This document shows positions 1 to 6,707 of a stretch of 8,161 nt of DNA, piece after piece (the stretch's first letter is position 1; every line of letters begins with the position of its first letter). The notes below the pieces were generated by a model. The model saw only the letters and a list, made by a program, of their open reading frames with translations, did no database searches and was not told the origin of the DNA. Origin of the DNA: Bacteroidia bacterium (GTDB lineage Bacteria; Bacteroidota; Bacteroidia; UKL13-3); NCBI GenBank assembly GCA_022402405.1, contig JAKRSG010000289.1, positions 1 to 8,161 on the forward strand, given 5' to 3'. The position numbers and the translations under genes are program-made.

Positions 1-640
1 TGCTGTTACCATTAGTAAACCACTACGATTACAAAAGGTAGATTTATACGGAGACATACCTGCTTATCAATGCAGTGGAACGCCTGCAGACTGTGTAAAA
101 TTGGCAGTTGACAAGGTTTTACATAGAAAACCAGACTTATTAATATCTGGTATAAATCATGGTTCAAATAGCTCAATTAATATATTGTATAGCGGTACTA
201 TGAGTGCAGCCATGGAAGGAGCTATAGAAGGAATTCCGTCTGCAGGGTTTAGCCTTTGCGATTTTTCTTATGATGCCGACTTTACTTTGGCAGCTAAAAT
301 TGCCCGTTCTGTAGCCGAAAATATTATTAATAACGGACTTCCAATTGGGGTTTTATTAAATGTAAATATACCCAAAGTAAGCAGTACCGAATTTAAAGGC
401 ACCAAAGTTTGCCGACAAGCATTGGCCAAATGGGAAGAAGATTTTGACGAGCGTTTAGACCCTAACGGAAAAAAATATTATTGGCTAACCGGTAAGTTTG
501 TTAATTACGATAAAGGAGATGATACAGACGAATGGGCACTTGCCAATGGATTCGCGTCTATTGTTCCCGTTCAATTTGATTTAACTGCCCACAACTCAAT
601 TGGGCTAATTAACCAATGGAATATCGATTATGAGCATTAA
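1..640 (+). CDS. surE: SurE 5'-nucleotidase, 5' end outside window
   Basis: SurE is a metal-dependent phosphatase that removes the 5' phosphate from nucleoside monophosphates (and in some species 3' phosphates or polyphosphate) in the cytoplasm. The reading frame is open from position 2 without a start, giving 212 residues. Family proteins are about 250-260 residues, so roughly 45 N-terminal residues, including the usual Asp-Asp metal motif, lie upstream. Visible family motifs, counted from position 2, are SGTPADCV (25-32), PDLLISGINHGSN (44-56), whose Asn is a metal-site residue in the family, and YSGTMSAAMEG (63-73). Near the C-terminus are YYWLTG and the TDEWALANGFASIVP-type strand ending in DLT. 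The TTG at 101 lies inside the conserved domain and is not the start. The 3' end overlaps the next gene by 11 nt, which suggests translational coupling. Confidence 0.95.
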   Translation, partial: AVTISKPLRLQKVDLYGDIPAYQCSGTPADCVKLAVDKVLHRKPDLLISGINHGSNSSINILYSGTMSAAMEGAIEGIPSAGFSLCDFSYDADFTLAAKIARSVAENIINNGLPIGVLLNVNIPKVSSTEFKGTKVCRQALAKWEEDFDERLDPNGKKYYWLTGKFVNYDKGDDTDEWALANGFASIVPVQFDLTAHNSIGLINQWNIDYEH

Positions 641-926
641 CTGGAAAGACAATTTAGGTTTAGGATTTTTATTAGGGCTTATTGGTCCAACATTAGGCAT
701 TATAGGCTTTTACCTAGTAAATTACAATGCTAGCAGCTTTTTCGATTTTGTAGATTTAACAATCACCCAAAAATTATTGTCGCCATTACTTAGTTTATGT
801 TGCGTAATAAATCTGGCTTTGTTTTACCTATTTATTCATTTCGAAAAATACCCAACTGGTAGAGGAATTATACTGGCTACCTTTCTATATGGACTAGTGA
901 TTGTGCTGTTTAAATTCTTTATTTAA
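630..926 (+). CDS. Small three-helix membrane protein, function unknown
   Basis: I do not recognise a named family for this 98-residue protein. It has three predicted membrane segments, at about residues 9-31 (Gly-rich, GLGFLLGLIGPTLGIIGFYL), 49-70 and 79-97. They are joined by short loops, with the charged residues K6/D7, E72/K73 and R78 at the ends of helices. There is no signal peptide, lipobox or catalytic motif. The ATG at 630 lies inside surE (11-nt overlap), in a different frame, and no better start is seen. The overlap implies co-transcription and probably coupled translation with surE. The very short, strongly hydrophobic C-terminus ends within the last helix. A real gene is supported by the overlap and the coherent hydrophobic pattern; any role, for example as an envelope accessory protein, would be a guess. 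Confidence 0.8.
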   Translation: MSINWKDNLGLGFLLGLIGPTLGIIGFYLVNYNASSFFDFVDLTITQKLLSPLLSLCCVINLALFYLFIHFEKYPTGRGIILATFLYGLVIVLFKFFI

Positions 927-974
927 TCTGATTTTAATACTATTTTTGATTTGTTAAACTAAATCATACATTTG
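918..974 (+). promoter_or_regulatory. Candidate Bacteroidota-type promoters for the WD40 gene
   Basis: Two exact matches to the Bacteroidota -7 element TAnnTTTG lie in the 52-nt gap before the WD40 gene. The first is TATTTTTG at 941-948, with a near-match -33 element TTTA at 918-921 (19-nt spacer); it predicts a short leader of about 25 nt. The second is TACATTTG at 967-974, with TTTG at 945-948 (18-nt spacer). This would start transcription almost at the ATG (979) and give a leaderless or near-leaderless message. The pairing and spacing are seen in the sequence. Which one is active, if either, is inferred. Confidence 0.4.
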
Positions 975-978
975 ATGC

Positions 979-2187
979 ATGGAAAGAATACTTATACTCT
1001 ATCTAGCCTTTATTTTTGTTCAACCGGTATTTGCTCAAGATAGCAGCAAGCAGGCTGAATCAATCATTTTAAAGGGCGCAGATAACGATATCAACACCGT
1101 AACTGTATCGCCCATTAAAGTTCAACGTATGGCAGCTGCAGGATGGAACAATGAAATCCTGATCTACAAAACAGACAGTCCGTATCAAATGGTTCAAAAA
1201 CTGGTAAATCATACAGCACCTGTTAACTCTATCACTTACAACTTAAAAGGCAACTATTTTGCCAGCGGAGGTAGTGATTTTAATGTATTTATTTATGATT
1301 CGATGTTCAGACCCGTGTCGATACAATTGGATCAAACCAAAAAACACTCGAGCGATGTTAGAAAAGTAATGTTCGATAAAGCCAGTAAATATGTTTTTAG
1401 TGGCGACAAAGATGGTAGGTTAATTATCTGGGATATTAACAATAAAAAGCCTATCAAAATGTATGAAACTGGCAGCACCATAAACAGTTTGTGTATTAGT
1501 CCTAGTCCGGCCAACATTTTTGTAGCTAACAGCGATAAGCAAATTAAGTTATTAGCATTGGTAAGTGGTAAAATTGTAAGAACATTAGACGGACATACAG
1601 ACATGGTAAATACCTTGGCAATAAGTTCTAACGGACAGTATTTGTTAAGCGGTTCAAACGATAAAACAGCGCGTATTTGGGATTTAAAGAATTGGAAACC
1701 CCTACATGTATTGCAAGCTGAGAGTTGGAAGGTTACAGCTGTTGCATTTACAGACGACACTAAATATTGTGCCACAGGATCTAATGATGGTGTAGTAAAA
1801 ATTTGGGAAGTGAGCACAGGTAAATTATTGAACACTTTTAAATATCCAGAATTATACATCAGAGATATTTCATTTAGCAAGGATAATGGATCTATCCTAA
1901 TTGGACCAAAATTAAAAGAAGGAGATAATTATGGTGCACGTCTTGTTGAGAGTGGATTAATTGTGCCAAAAACAAAATTGATTTCTCCCGAAAACAAATC
2001 TAAATTGCAAATTTCCTTTGATAGTATTCAAGCAATTAGACCATTAAATCGCCAAGATTCCATTAAATTTAAAAGTATAATAAATCCAGGAAACCTTCCT
2101 CCAAGTTCTAAATCCAAAGGAGACAAAAGTCCAAAACCATTAGAGAAGCCTGTGATATATAAAACACCTATGAAGGAAGAAAAGTAA
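979..2187 (+). CDS. Secreted WD40-repeat beta-propeller protein
   Basis: This 402-residue protein has a clear signal peptide: a charged M-E-R start, a hydrophobic stretch at 4-18, and a likely cut after A19 in VFA-QDSS. It is therefore expected in the periplasm or outside the cell. The rest is a WD40 propeller. Blades with recognisable cores end at about residues 64 (weak), 107 (VFIYD), 152 (LIIWD), 193 (weak), 235 (ARIWD) and 277 (VKIWE), followed by a degenerate last blade at 286-325. The best repeat is GHTDMVNTLAISSNGQYLLS (205-224), closing with SNDKTARIWD. Residues from about 360 onward form a Lys/Pro/Ser-rich, probably disordered tail. No enzyme domain is visible, so a scaffold or binding role is likely, partner unknown. 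The upstream ATG at 975 is out of frame, and the signal peptide supports the start at 979. It appears to have its own promoter and is not obviously part of the oxidase operon. Confidence 0.9.
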   Translation: MERILILYLAFIFVQPVFAQDSSKQAESIILKGADNDINTVTVSPIKVQRMAAAGWNNEILIYKTDSPYQMVQKLVNHTAPVNSITYNLKGNYFASGGSDFNVFIYDSMFRPVSIQLDQTKKHSSDVRKVMFDKASKYVFSGDKDGRLIIWDINNKKPIKMYETGSTINSLCISPSPANIFVANSDKQIKLLALVSGKIVRTLDGHTDMVNTLAISSNGQYLLSGSNDKTARIWDLKNWKPLHVLQAESWKVTAVAFTDDTKYCATGSNDGVVKIWEVSTGKLLNTFKYPELYIRDISFSKDNGSILIGPKLKEGDNYGARLVESGLIVPKTKLISPENKSKLQISFDSIQAIRPLNRQDSIKFKSIINPGNLPPSSKSKGDKSPKPLEKPVIYKTPMKEEK

Positions 2188-2219
2188 AATTTTTAAATTG
2201 TAAAAACATAATTCTGCGC

Positions 2220-2259
2220 GAATTAGTTAATTCCTAACAAATGTTAGTCGGTTTTTTTT
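2220..2259 (+). terminator. Weak intrinsic-terminator-like element after the WD40 gene
   Basis: A 5-bp stem CTAAC (2234-2238) / GTTAG (2243-2247) with an AAAT loop is followed by TCGG and then eight T residues (2252-2259). Directly before it is a dyad GAATTA-GT-TAATTC (2220-2233), which cannot itself form a hairpin because its centre is only 2 nt. The T-run and position, 47 nt after the WD40 stop, favour a terminator. The stem is short and is separated from the T-run by 4 nt, so efficiency is doubtful. Confidence 0.4.
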
Positions 2260-2353
2260 AAGGTTGGGTAAAAATCCTTCTTTACAAAAATATTACTTTA
2301 ACTATATTGCAACGCATTTTAACAAAAACGTAATCATAAAAAAGCTAACAAAA
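2260..2353 (+). promoter_or_regulatory. AT-rich leader of the oxidase operon
   Basis: This non-coding stretch should hold the promoter and 5' leader for coxB. I see no good TAnnTTTG element. The only promoter-like pair is a sigma70-style TTTACA (2281-2286) and TATATT (2303-2308) with a 16-nt spacer, which is not the consensus expected in this phylum. The last 40 nt before the ATG are A-rich with no Shine-Dalgarno sequence, as is usual for Bacteroidota initiation regions. Confidence 0.3.
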
Positions 2354-3796
2354 ATGAAGATTCTCAATCTGTTATCTAAATTTACCTTGCTTGTTGCGCT
2401 GGCATTTAACTTCCATTTTAGCTTATCAGCTCAAAGTGTAGAAGAAGGAAAAGCGCTATACAACGCAAATTGTACCGCTTGTCATGCCATTAATGATAAG
2501 GTTGTTGGTCCTGCCCTTAAGGATGTTCACAAACGCAGAGAAGAAGCCTGGTTAATTAAATGGATTAAAAACTCTCAAGCATTGATAAAGAGCGGAGATG
2601 CCACAGCTGTTCAAGTATACAAAGAGAACAATGAGGCATTAATGACCTCTTTCGAAAACCTTAGCGACAACGAGGTAAAATCAATTATTGCTTATATTAA
2701 AGCTGAGAGTGAAGCTCCAGCAGCGGCTGCTACAGCGGCAGTAGCTAGCACTCCAAGTGCAGGTGCTACTTCTGGAGAGGCATCTTCATCAGATTGGAAC
2801 ACTGCCATTAACTGGATGTTGTTTGTGATAGCCATCATATTGGTATTAATCATTTCAACAGTATCTAAGATATTAGGAAGAATTGGAGACATTCAAGGAA
2901 AACCAATTATCAACTGGAATAAAACCAATTCTATCTTATTAATGGCATTTTTGATCATTGGTATGGGAGCTGCTTTCTGGGAATTTGCTGCGCATAGCAA
3001 ACATACAGTATTTAGCTCTGGTCCGGCTTCTGAGCACGGTGGAGAGTACGATAATATGTTTATGATTACCTTAATCTTAACAGGTATCGTATTTGTAATT
3101 ACTCAGGTATTATTATTCTGGTATGGATTTAAATACAAAGCAGATGGTAAACACAAAGCTTTATACTATCCAGATAACCACAAAATAGAGTTGTTATGGA
3201 CAGTTATTCCTGCAGTAGTATTAACAGTATTGGTAATTCGTGGATTAATGACATGGAATGCCATGATGTACAAGAAAGACGAGAAAGCAAGAAACATAGA
3301 AATCTACGCATATCAATTTGGATGGAATGCCAGATATGCTGGTGTTGATAATAAATTAGGTGCACATAACTTCCGCGAGCAAGGTAAAATGAATGCTTTA
3401 GGAGTAGATACAAATGATGTAAATGCATACGATGACGTTATTACTAACGAATTGCACTTAGAAGTAAACCAACCAGTAGACTTAGCTTTCAGAGCGAAAG
3501 ATGTAATTCATAGTGCTTTATTACCGCACTTCCGTGTACAAATGAACGTTGTACCTGGTTTACCTACTCGATTTGCTTTCACACCAACAGTTACCACTGC
3601 TGAGATGAGAAAGAAATTAAACAAACCAGAGTTTGATTACGTGTTGTTATGTAACAAAATATGCGGTGGTGCTCACTACAGAATGAAAATGAAAGTAGTA
3701 GTAGATACCAAAGCTGATTACGAAAAATGGATCAAATCTCAAAAAGTATTGGTTAACAAAAACACTAGCAGCAGCCAAGCTGTAGCTTTAAACTAA
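2354..3796 (+). CDS. coxB: Cytochrome c oxidase subunit II with N-terminal cytochrome c domain
   Basis: Subunit II carries the CuA centre that takes electrons from cytochrome c and passes them to heme a in CoxA. The ATG at 2354 is chosen because it places a signal peptide (residues 1-26, ending LSA-QS) at the N-terminus; the frame stays open to a TTG at 2264, but that would put 30 polar residues in front. The product is 480 residues. Order of parts: signal peptide; class I cytochrome c (about 28-118) with heme motif C40-T-A-C43-H44 and likely axial M97 before the SDNEVKSIIAYI helix; Ala/Ser-rich linker (119-146); two extra helices (152-170, 193-210); the canonical hairpin helices (234-257, 279-299); and the periplasmic CuA cupredoxin domain. 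CuA ligands are H386, C433, C437, H441 and M444. The residue between the cysteines, usually Glu, is K435, and the electron-entry motif reads QFGW (321-324) instead of QWYW. coxA follows after 34 nt. Confidence 0.96.
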   Translation: MKILNLLSKFTLLVALAFNFHFSLSAQSVEEGKALYNANCTACHAINDKVVGPALKDVHKRREEAWLIKWIKNSQALIKSGDATAVQVYKENNEALMTSFENLSDNEVKSIIAYIKAESEAPAAAATAAVASTPSAGATSGEASSSDWNTAINWMLFVIAIILVLIISTVSKILGRIGDIQGKPIINWNKTNSILLMAFLIIGMGAAFWEFAAHSKHTVFSSGPASEHGGEYDNMFMITLILTGIVFVITQVLLFWYGFKYKADGKHKALYYPDNHKIELLWTVIPAVVLTVLVIRGLMTWNAMMYKKDEKARNIEIYAYQFGWNARYAGVDNKLGAHNFREQGKMNALGVDTNDVNAYDDVITNELHLEVNQPVDLAFRAKDVIHSALLPHFRVQMNVVPGLPTRFAFTPTVTTAEMRKKLNKPEFDYVLLCNKICGGAHYRMKMKVVVDTKADYEKWIKSQKVLVNKNTSSSQAVALN

Positions 3797-3830
3797 TTTC
3801 AAACTATTGTAAAAAATTATAACAAAGTAT

Positions 3831-5675
3831 ATGAGCGATCACAACTTGACACACAATCACGAAGAACATGAACACCATGAAGATAACTTCTTTACGAAGT
3901 ATATTTTCAGCATGGACCACAAAATGATTGCCAGACAATTCTTGATTACGGGAATTATTATGGGTACCATCGGTATGATTATGTCACTAATTTTCCGTTT
4001 ACAATTAGCTTATCCCGACATGAAATTTCCTTTCTTGGAAGGAATCATCGGTCATTGGGGTAAAGATGGTAAACTAGATCCAAACTTCTATTTAGCGTTA
4101 ATCACCATACATGGTACCATCATGGTATTCTATGTATTAACAGCTGGTTTAAGTGGAACCTTCTCAAACTTACTTATTCCATTACAAGTAGGAGCTAGAG
4201 ATATGGCATCTCCTTTTATGAATATGTTATCATACTGGTTCTTCTTCTTATCTTCAGTAGTATTATTATCGTCGTTATTTGTTGATGGCGGTCCGGCTTC
4301 TGCAGGTTGGACAGTATATCCTCCATTATCGGCATTGCCAAAGGCAATCCCAGGTTCTGGAACAGGTATGACATTATGGTTAGCAGCGATGGTGTTGTTT
4401 ATCGCCTCATCATTATTAGGAGGTATCAACTATATCGCAACCATCTTAAACATGCGTACTAAAGGTATGAAGATGACTCGTTTACCTTTAACTATCTGGG
4501 CATTCTTAGTTACAGCCGTATTAGGTTTATTATCATTCCCAGTATTATTAGGTGGTTCATTATTATTAATCTTCGACCGTAGTTTTGGTACTTCATTTTA
4601 CCTTTCGGAAATTGTTGCAGAATTTGCCGGTGGAATCGAAAGAACAGGTGGTTCACCTATCCTATTCCAGCACTTATTCTGGTTCTTAGGTCACCCAGAG
4701 GTTTACATCATTTTATTACCAGCCTTAGGTATTACTTCAGAGGTAATCGCCACTAACTCTCGTAAGCCAATCTTTGGATACCGTGCTATGATTGGTTCCA
4801 TTTTGGCAATTGGTATATTATCATTTATCGTTTGGGGTCACCACATGTTTATCACCGGTATGAACCCATTCTTAGGTTCAGTATTTATGTTAGGAACCTT
4901 GATTATTGCTGTACCTTCAGCAGTTAAAACATTTAACTATTTGGCTACACTTTGGAAAGGAAACTTGCATTTAACTCCTGCCATGATGTTTGCTATTGGT
5001 TTAGTTTCATTCTTTATCTCGGGAGGTTTAACTGGTATTTACTTAGGAAATGCTGCATTAGACGTAAACTTACATGATACATATTTCGTAGTTGCTCACT
5101 TCCACTTAGTAATGGGTAGCGCTGCCATCTTTGGTATGTTAAGCGGTATTTACCACTGGTATCCAAGAATGTTTGGAAGAATGATGAATGAAACTGCTGG
5201 TCATGTTCATTTCTGGTTAACTATTGTTTCAGCTTATTGTGTGTTCTTCCCAATGCACTTTATGGGATTAGCTGGTGTACCTCGTAGATATTATGCTAAC
5301 ACTGCTTACGATCAGTTTAACGTGTTTGTAGATATGAACGAGTTTATCACTATCGCAGCTATCTTAGGAGGTGCAGCACAATTGATATTTTTGGCTAACT
5401 TCTTTTATAGCATATTTAAAGGTAAGAGAGCTCCTCAAAATCCTTGGAACTCTAATACATTAGAGTGGACAGCTCCAGTTGAACACTTACATGGCAACTG
5501 GCCAGGCGAAATTCCACACGTATATCGTTGGGCTTACGACTACAGTAAACCAGGTGCAGAAGCCGACTTTATCCCTCAAAACATTCCAGATGCTGGTCAA
5601 ACAGACCCAATGCAAGAAGCTGAAGGATTGCCAGAGCCAAGCAAAAAAACAGTTCAAGAGCCAGTAATGGCGTAA
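3831..5675 (+). CDS. coxA: Cytochrome c oxidase subunit I (aa3 type, A1 family)
   Basis: This is the catalytic subunit in the inner membrane: it reduces O2 to water at the heme a3-CuB site and pumps protons. The 614 residues contain about 12 helices and all expected ligands: H94 and H425 (heme a), H423 (heme a3), H288, H337 and H338 (CuB), and Y292, the Tyr that crosslinks to the CuB His. Proton-path residues are present: D124 and N131 (D path entry), E290 in GHPEVY (A1-type Glu) and K366 (K path). H415-D416, which bind the Mg site, and R485-R486 near the heme propionates are kept. The N-terminus is His-rich (six His in residues 4-16), and the C-terminus carries a polar, acidic tail from about residue 572. 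Leucine is encoded mostly by TTA in the middle of the gene, which suggests strong codon bias in a highly expressed gene. The ATG at 3831 has an A-rich leader. Confidence 0.98.
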   Translation: MSDHNLTHNHEEHEHHEDNFFTKYIFSMDHKMIARQFLITGIIMGTIGMIMSLIFRLQLAYPDMKFPFLEGIIGHWGKDGKLDPNFYLALITIHGTIMVFYVLTAGLSGTFSNLLIPLQVGARDMASPFMNMLSYWFFFLSSVVLLSSLFVDGGPASAGWTVYPPLSALPKAIPGSGTGMTLWLAAMVLFIASSLLGGINYIATILNMRTKGMKMTRLPLTIWAFLVTAVLGLLSFPVLLGGSLLLIFDRSFGTSFYLSEIVAEFAGGIERTGGSPILFQHLFWFLGHPEVYIILLPALGITSEVIATNSRKPIFGYRAMIGSILAIGILSFIVWGHHMFITGMNPFLGSVFMLGTLIIAVPSAVKTFNYLATLWKGNLHLTPAMMFAIGLVSFFISGGLTGIYLGNAALDVNLHDTYFVVAHFHLVMGSAAIFGMLSGIYHWYPRMFGRMMNETAGHVHFWLTIVSAYCVFFPMHFMGLAGVPRRYYANTAYDQFNVFVDMNEFITIAAILGGAAQLIFLANFFYSIFKGKRAPQNPWNSNTLEWTAPVEHLHGNWPGEIPHVYRWAYDYSKPGAEADFIPQNIPDAGQTDPMQEAEGLPEPSKKTVQEPVMA

Positions 5676-5680
5676 TATTA

Positions 5681-5718
5681 TGGCCGAACCTATAGGCAAT
5701 AGCAAATAGGTTCGGCCA
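5681..5718 (+). repeat. 13-bp perfect inverted repeat between coxA and ctaA
   Basis: Arms TGGCCGAACCTAT (5681-5693) and ATAGGTTCGGCCA (5706-5718) are perfectly complementary around a 12-nt loop. The arm is distinctly more GC-rich than its surroundings. The hairpin begins 5 nt after the coxA stop and ends 11 nt before the ctaA GTG start. Neither strand has a T-run after the stem, so it does not look like a standard intrinsic terminator. An RNA-stabilising 3' structure for the coxBA message, a processing site, or an attenuator lowering ctaA expression are the likely options. Confidence 0.85.
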
Positions 5719-5729
5719 AACCAAAACTA

Positions 5730-6707
5730 GTGATTGCATTAAATAAACAAATTCGATTTAGACGCTTTGGTATTATTACCATCGCAGCAGTGTTCTTTCT
5801 CATATTTATAGGTGGATTGGTACGCAGTACTGGAAGTGGAATGGGTTGCCCAGATTGGCCAAAGTGTTTCGGACAATGGGTACCTCCTTCTGATATAAGC
5901 GAGTTACCAGCAGATTACAAAACAAAATTTGCGGTGGCAGGAAGAGAAATTGCCGATTTTGATGCCTTTAAAACCTGGACAGAATACTATAACAGGTTGG
6001 TTGGTGTGGCTATCGGATTATTCATTTTCTTAACTGTAATATTTGCTATTCCTTATCTTAAATCTGATAATAAGAAAATATTTTGGCTAAGCTTCTTGGC
6101 TTTTATATTGGTTGGATTTCAAGGTTGGATTGGCTCTATTGTAGTATCTACAGATCTGGCAACGTATATGATAACCATTCATATGTTAATTGCTTTGGTT
6201 ATTGTAGCCTTGCTTATTTATACAGTTTCTGCTAGTCAAGATTTTACCATTGCTCAAACCAGGCCTTTTCCAGGATTAAAATCACTTATTTGGGTTTCTT
6301 TATTTATCGCTTTGGTTCAGACCGTAAGTGGCACACAAGTAAGAGAAGCCATTGATGAAATCGCATTGAGGATTGACAATAGATGGGTTTGGACGGAAAA
6401 CGCAGGCTCAATCTTTTTGATGCACAGAAGCTGGAGTTGGTTAAGTTTGTTGATTTCAATTTATATGATGCTACAATTTAAAAAGATATTTTTAAGAGAT
6501 AGCATTTTGTATAAATCGAGTTTGGCTTTGGTATTATTAATGTGTACACAAGCCATGACTGGAGCTGTATTGGCAAACTTAGGTTTCCCAAGTCAGTTTC
6601 AAAGTATCCACCTAACATTGGGAAGTTTAACAGTAGGATTAATTATATTTATATCAATCTTAGTGTTAACAAAAATTGAATTAAAAATAGAAAGTAAAAA
6701 AGCGTGA
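5730..6707 (+). CDS. ctaA: Heme A synthase (COX15/CtaA family)
   Basis: CtaA is an inner-membrane enzyme that oxidises the C8 methyl of heme O to a formyl group, giving the heme A used by CoxA. The 325-residue protein has eight likely helices (about 13-34, 88-110, 117-137, 147-167, 186-205, 227-249, 262-284, 293-314), built as two four-helix halves. The signature GGLVRSTGSGMGCPDWPKC (28-46) includes the periplasmic Cys pair C40/C46 found in type-1 bacterial enzymes. Catalytic E85 is present. Of the four family heme-ligand histidines, H151, H232 and H294 are visible, but the first, expected three residues after E85, is N88 (EYYNR). The start is GTG at 5730; the frame is closed upstream by TAG at 5700, and the first in-frame ATG is M38, beyond helix 1. 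It overlaps ctaB by 4 nt (GTGA). The hairpin just upstream may tune its expression. Confidence 0.95.
   Translation: MIALNKQIRFRRFGIITIAAVFFLIFIGGLVRSTGSGMGCPDWPKCFGQWVPPSDISELPADYKTKFAVAGREIADFDAFKTWTEYYNRLVGVAIGLFIFLTVIFAIPYLKSDNKKIFWLSFLAFILVGFQGWIGSIVVSTDLATYMITIHMLIALVIVALLIYTVSASQDFTIAQTRPFPGLKSLIWVSLFIALVQTVSGTQVREAIDEIALRIDNRWVWTENAGSIFLMHRSWSWLSLLISIYMMLQFKKIFLRDSILYKSSLALVLLMCTQAMTGAVLANLGFPSQFQSIHLTLGSLTVGLIIFISILVLTKIELKIESKKA

Noticed and set aside
101..103. TTG as the start of surE
   Set aside because: The conserved SGTPADCV motif lies just before it in the same open frame, so the true start is upstream of the window.
1332..1880. 182-codon open frame on the minus strand inside the WD40 gene
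   Set aside because: It is fully antisense to a gene with strong WD40 signal; its hydrophobic residues reflect the complement of Asp/Lys/Asn-rich codons, and no family motif is seen.
2281..2308. Sigma70-like TTTACA-N16-TATATT pair before coxB
   Set aside because: The Bacteroidota primary sigma factor uses a different consensus, and such matches are common by chance in AT-rich DNA; not called as a separate promoter.
2264..2353. Upstream TTG-initiated extension of coxB by 30 residues
   Set aside because: It would put a polar, Lys/Asn-rich stretch before a clear signal peptide; the ATG at 2354 with an A-rich leader fits much better.
2705..2791. Possible assembly joint or frameshift between the cytochrome and CoxB parts
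   Set aside because: The frame runs through an Ala/Ser-rich linker typical of domain joints, with no stop, no start-like signal and no break in codon use.
4130..4429. Minus-strand open frame inside coxA
   Set aside because: It is an antisense shadow of TTA-rich, highly conserved coxA sequence; Asn-rich low-complexity translation.
5479..5705. Short overlapping frames on both strands at the coxA 3' end
   Set aside because: They lie within the conserved CoxA C-terminal region, show no initiation context, and their translations show no recognisable domain.
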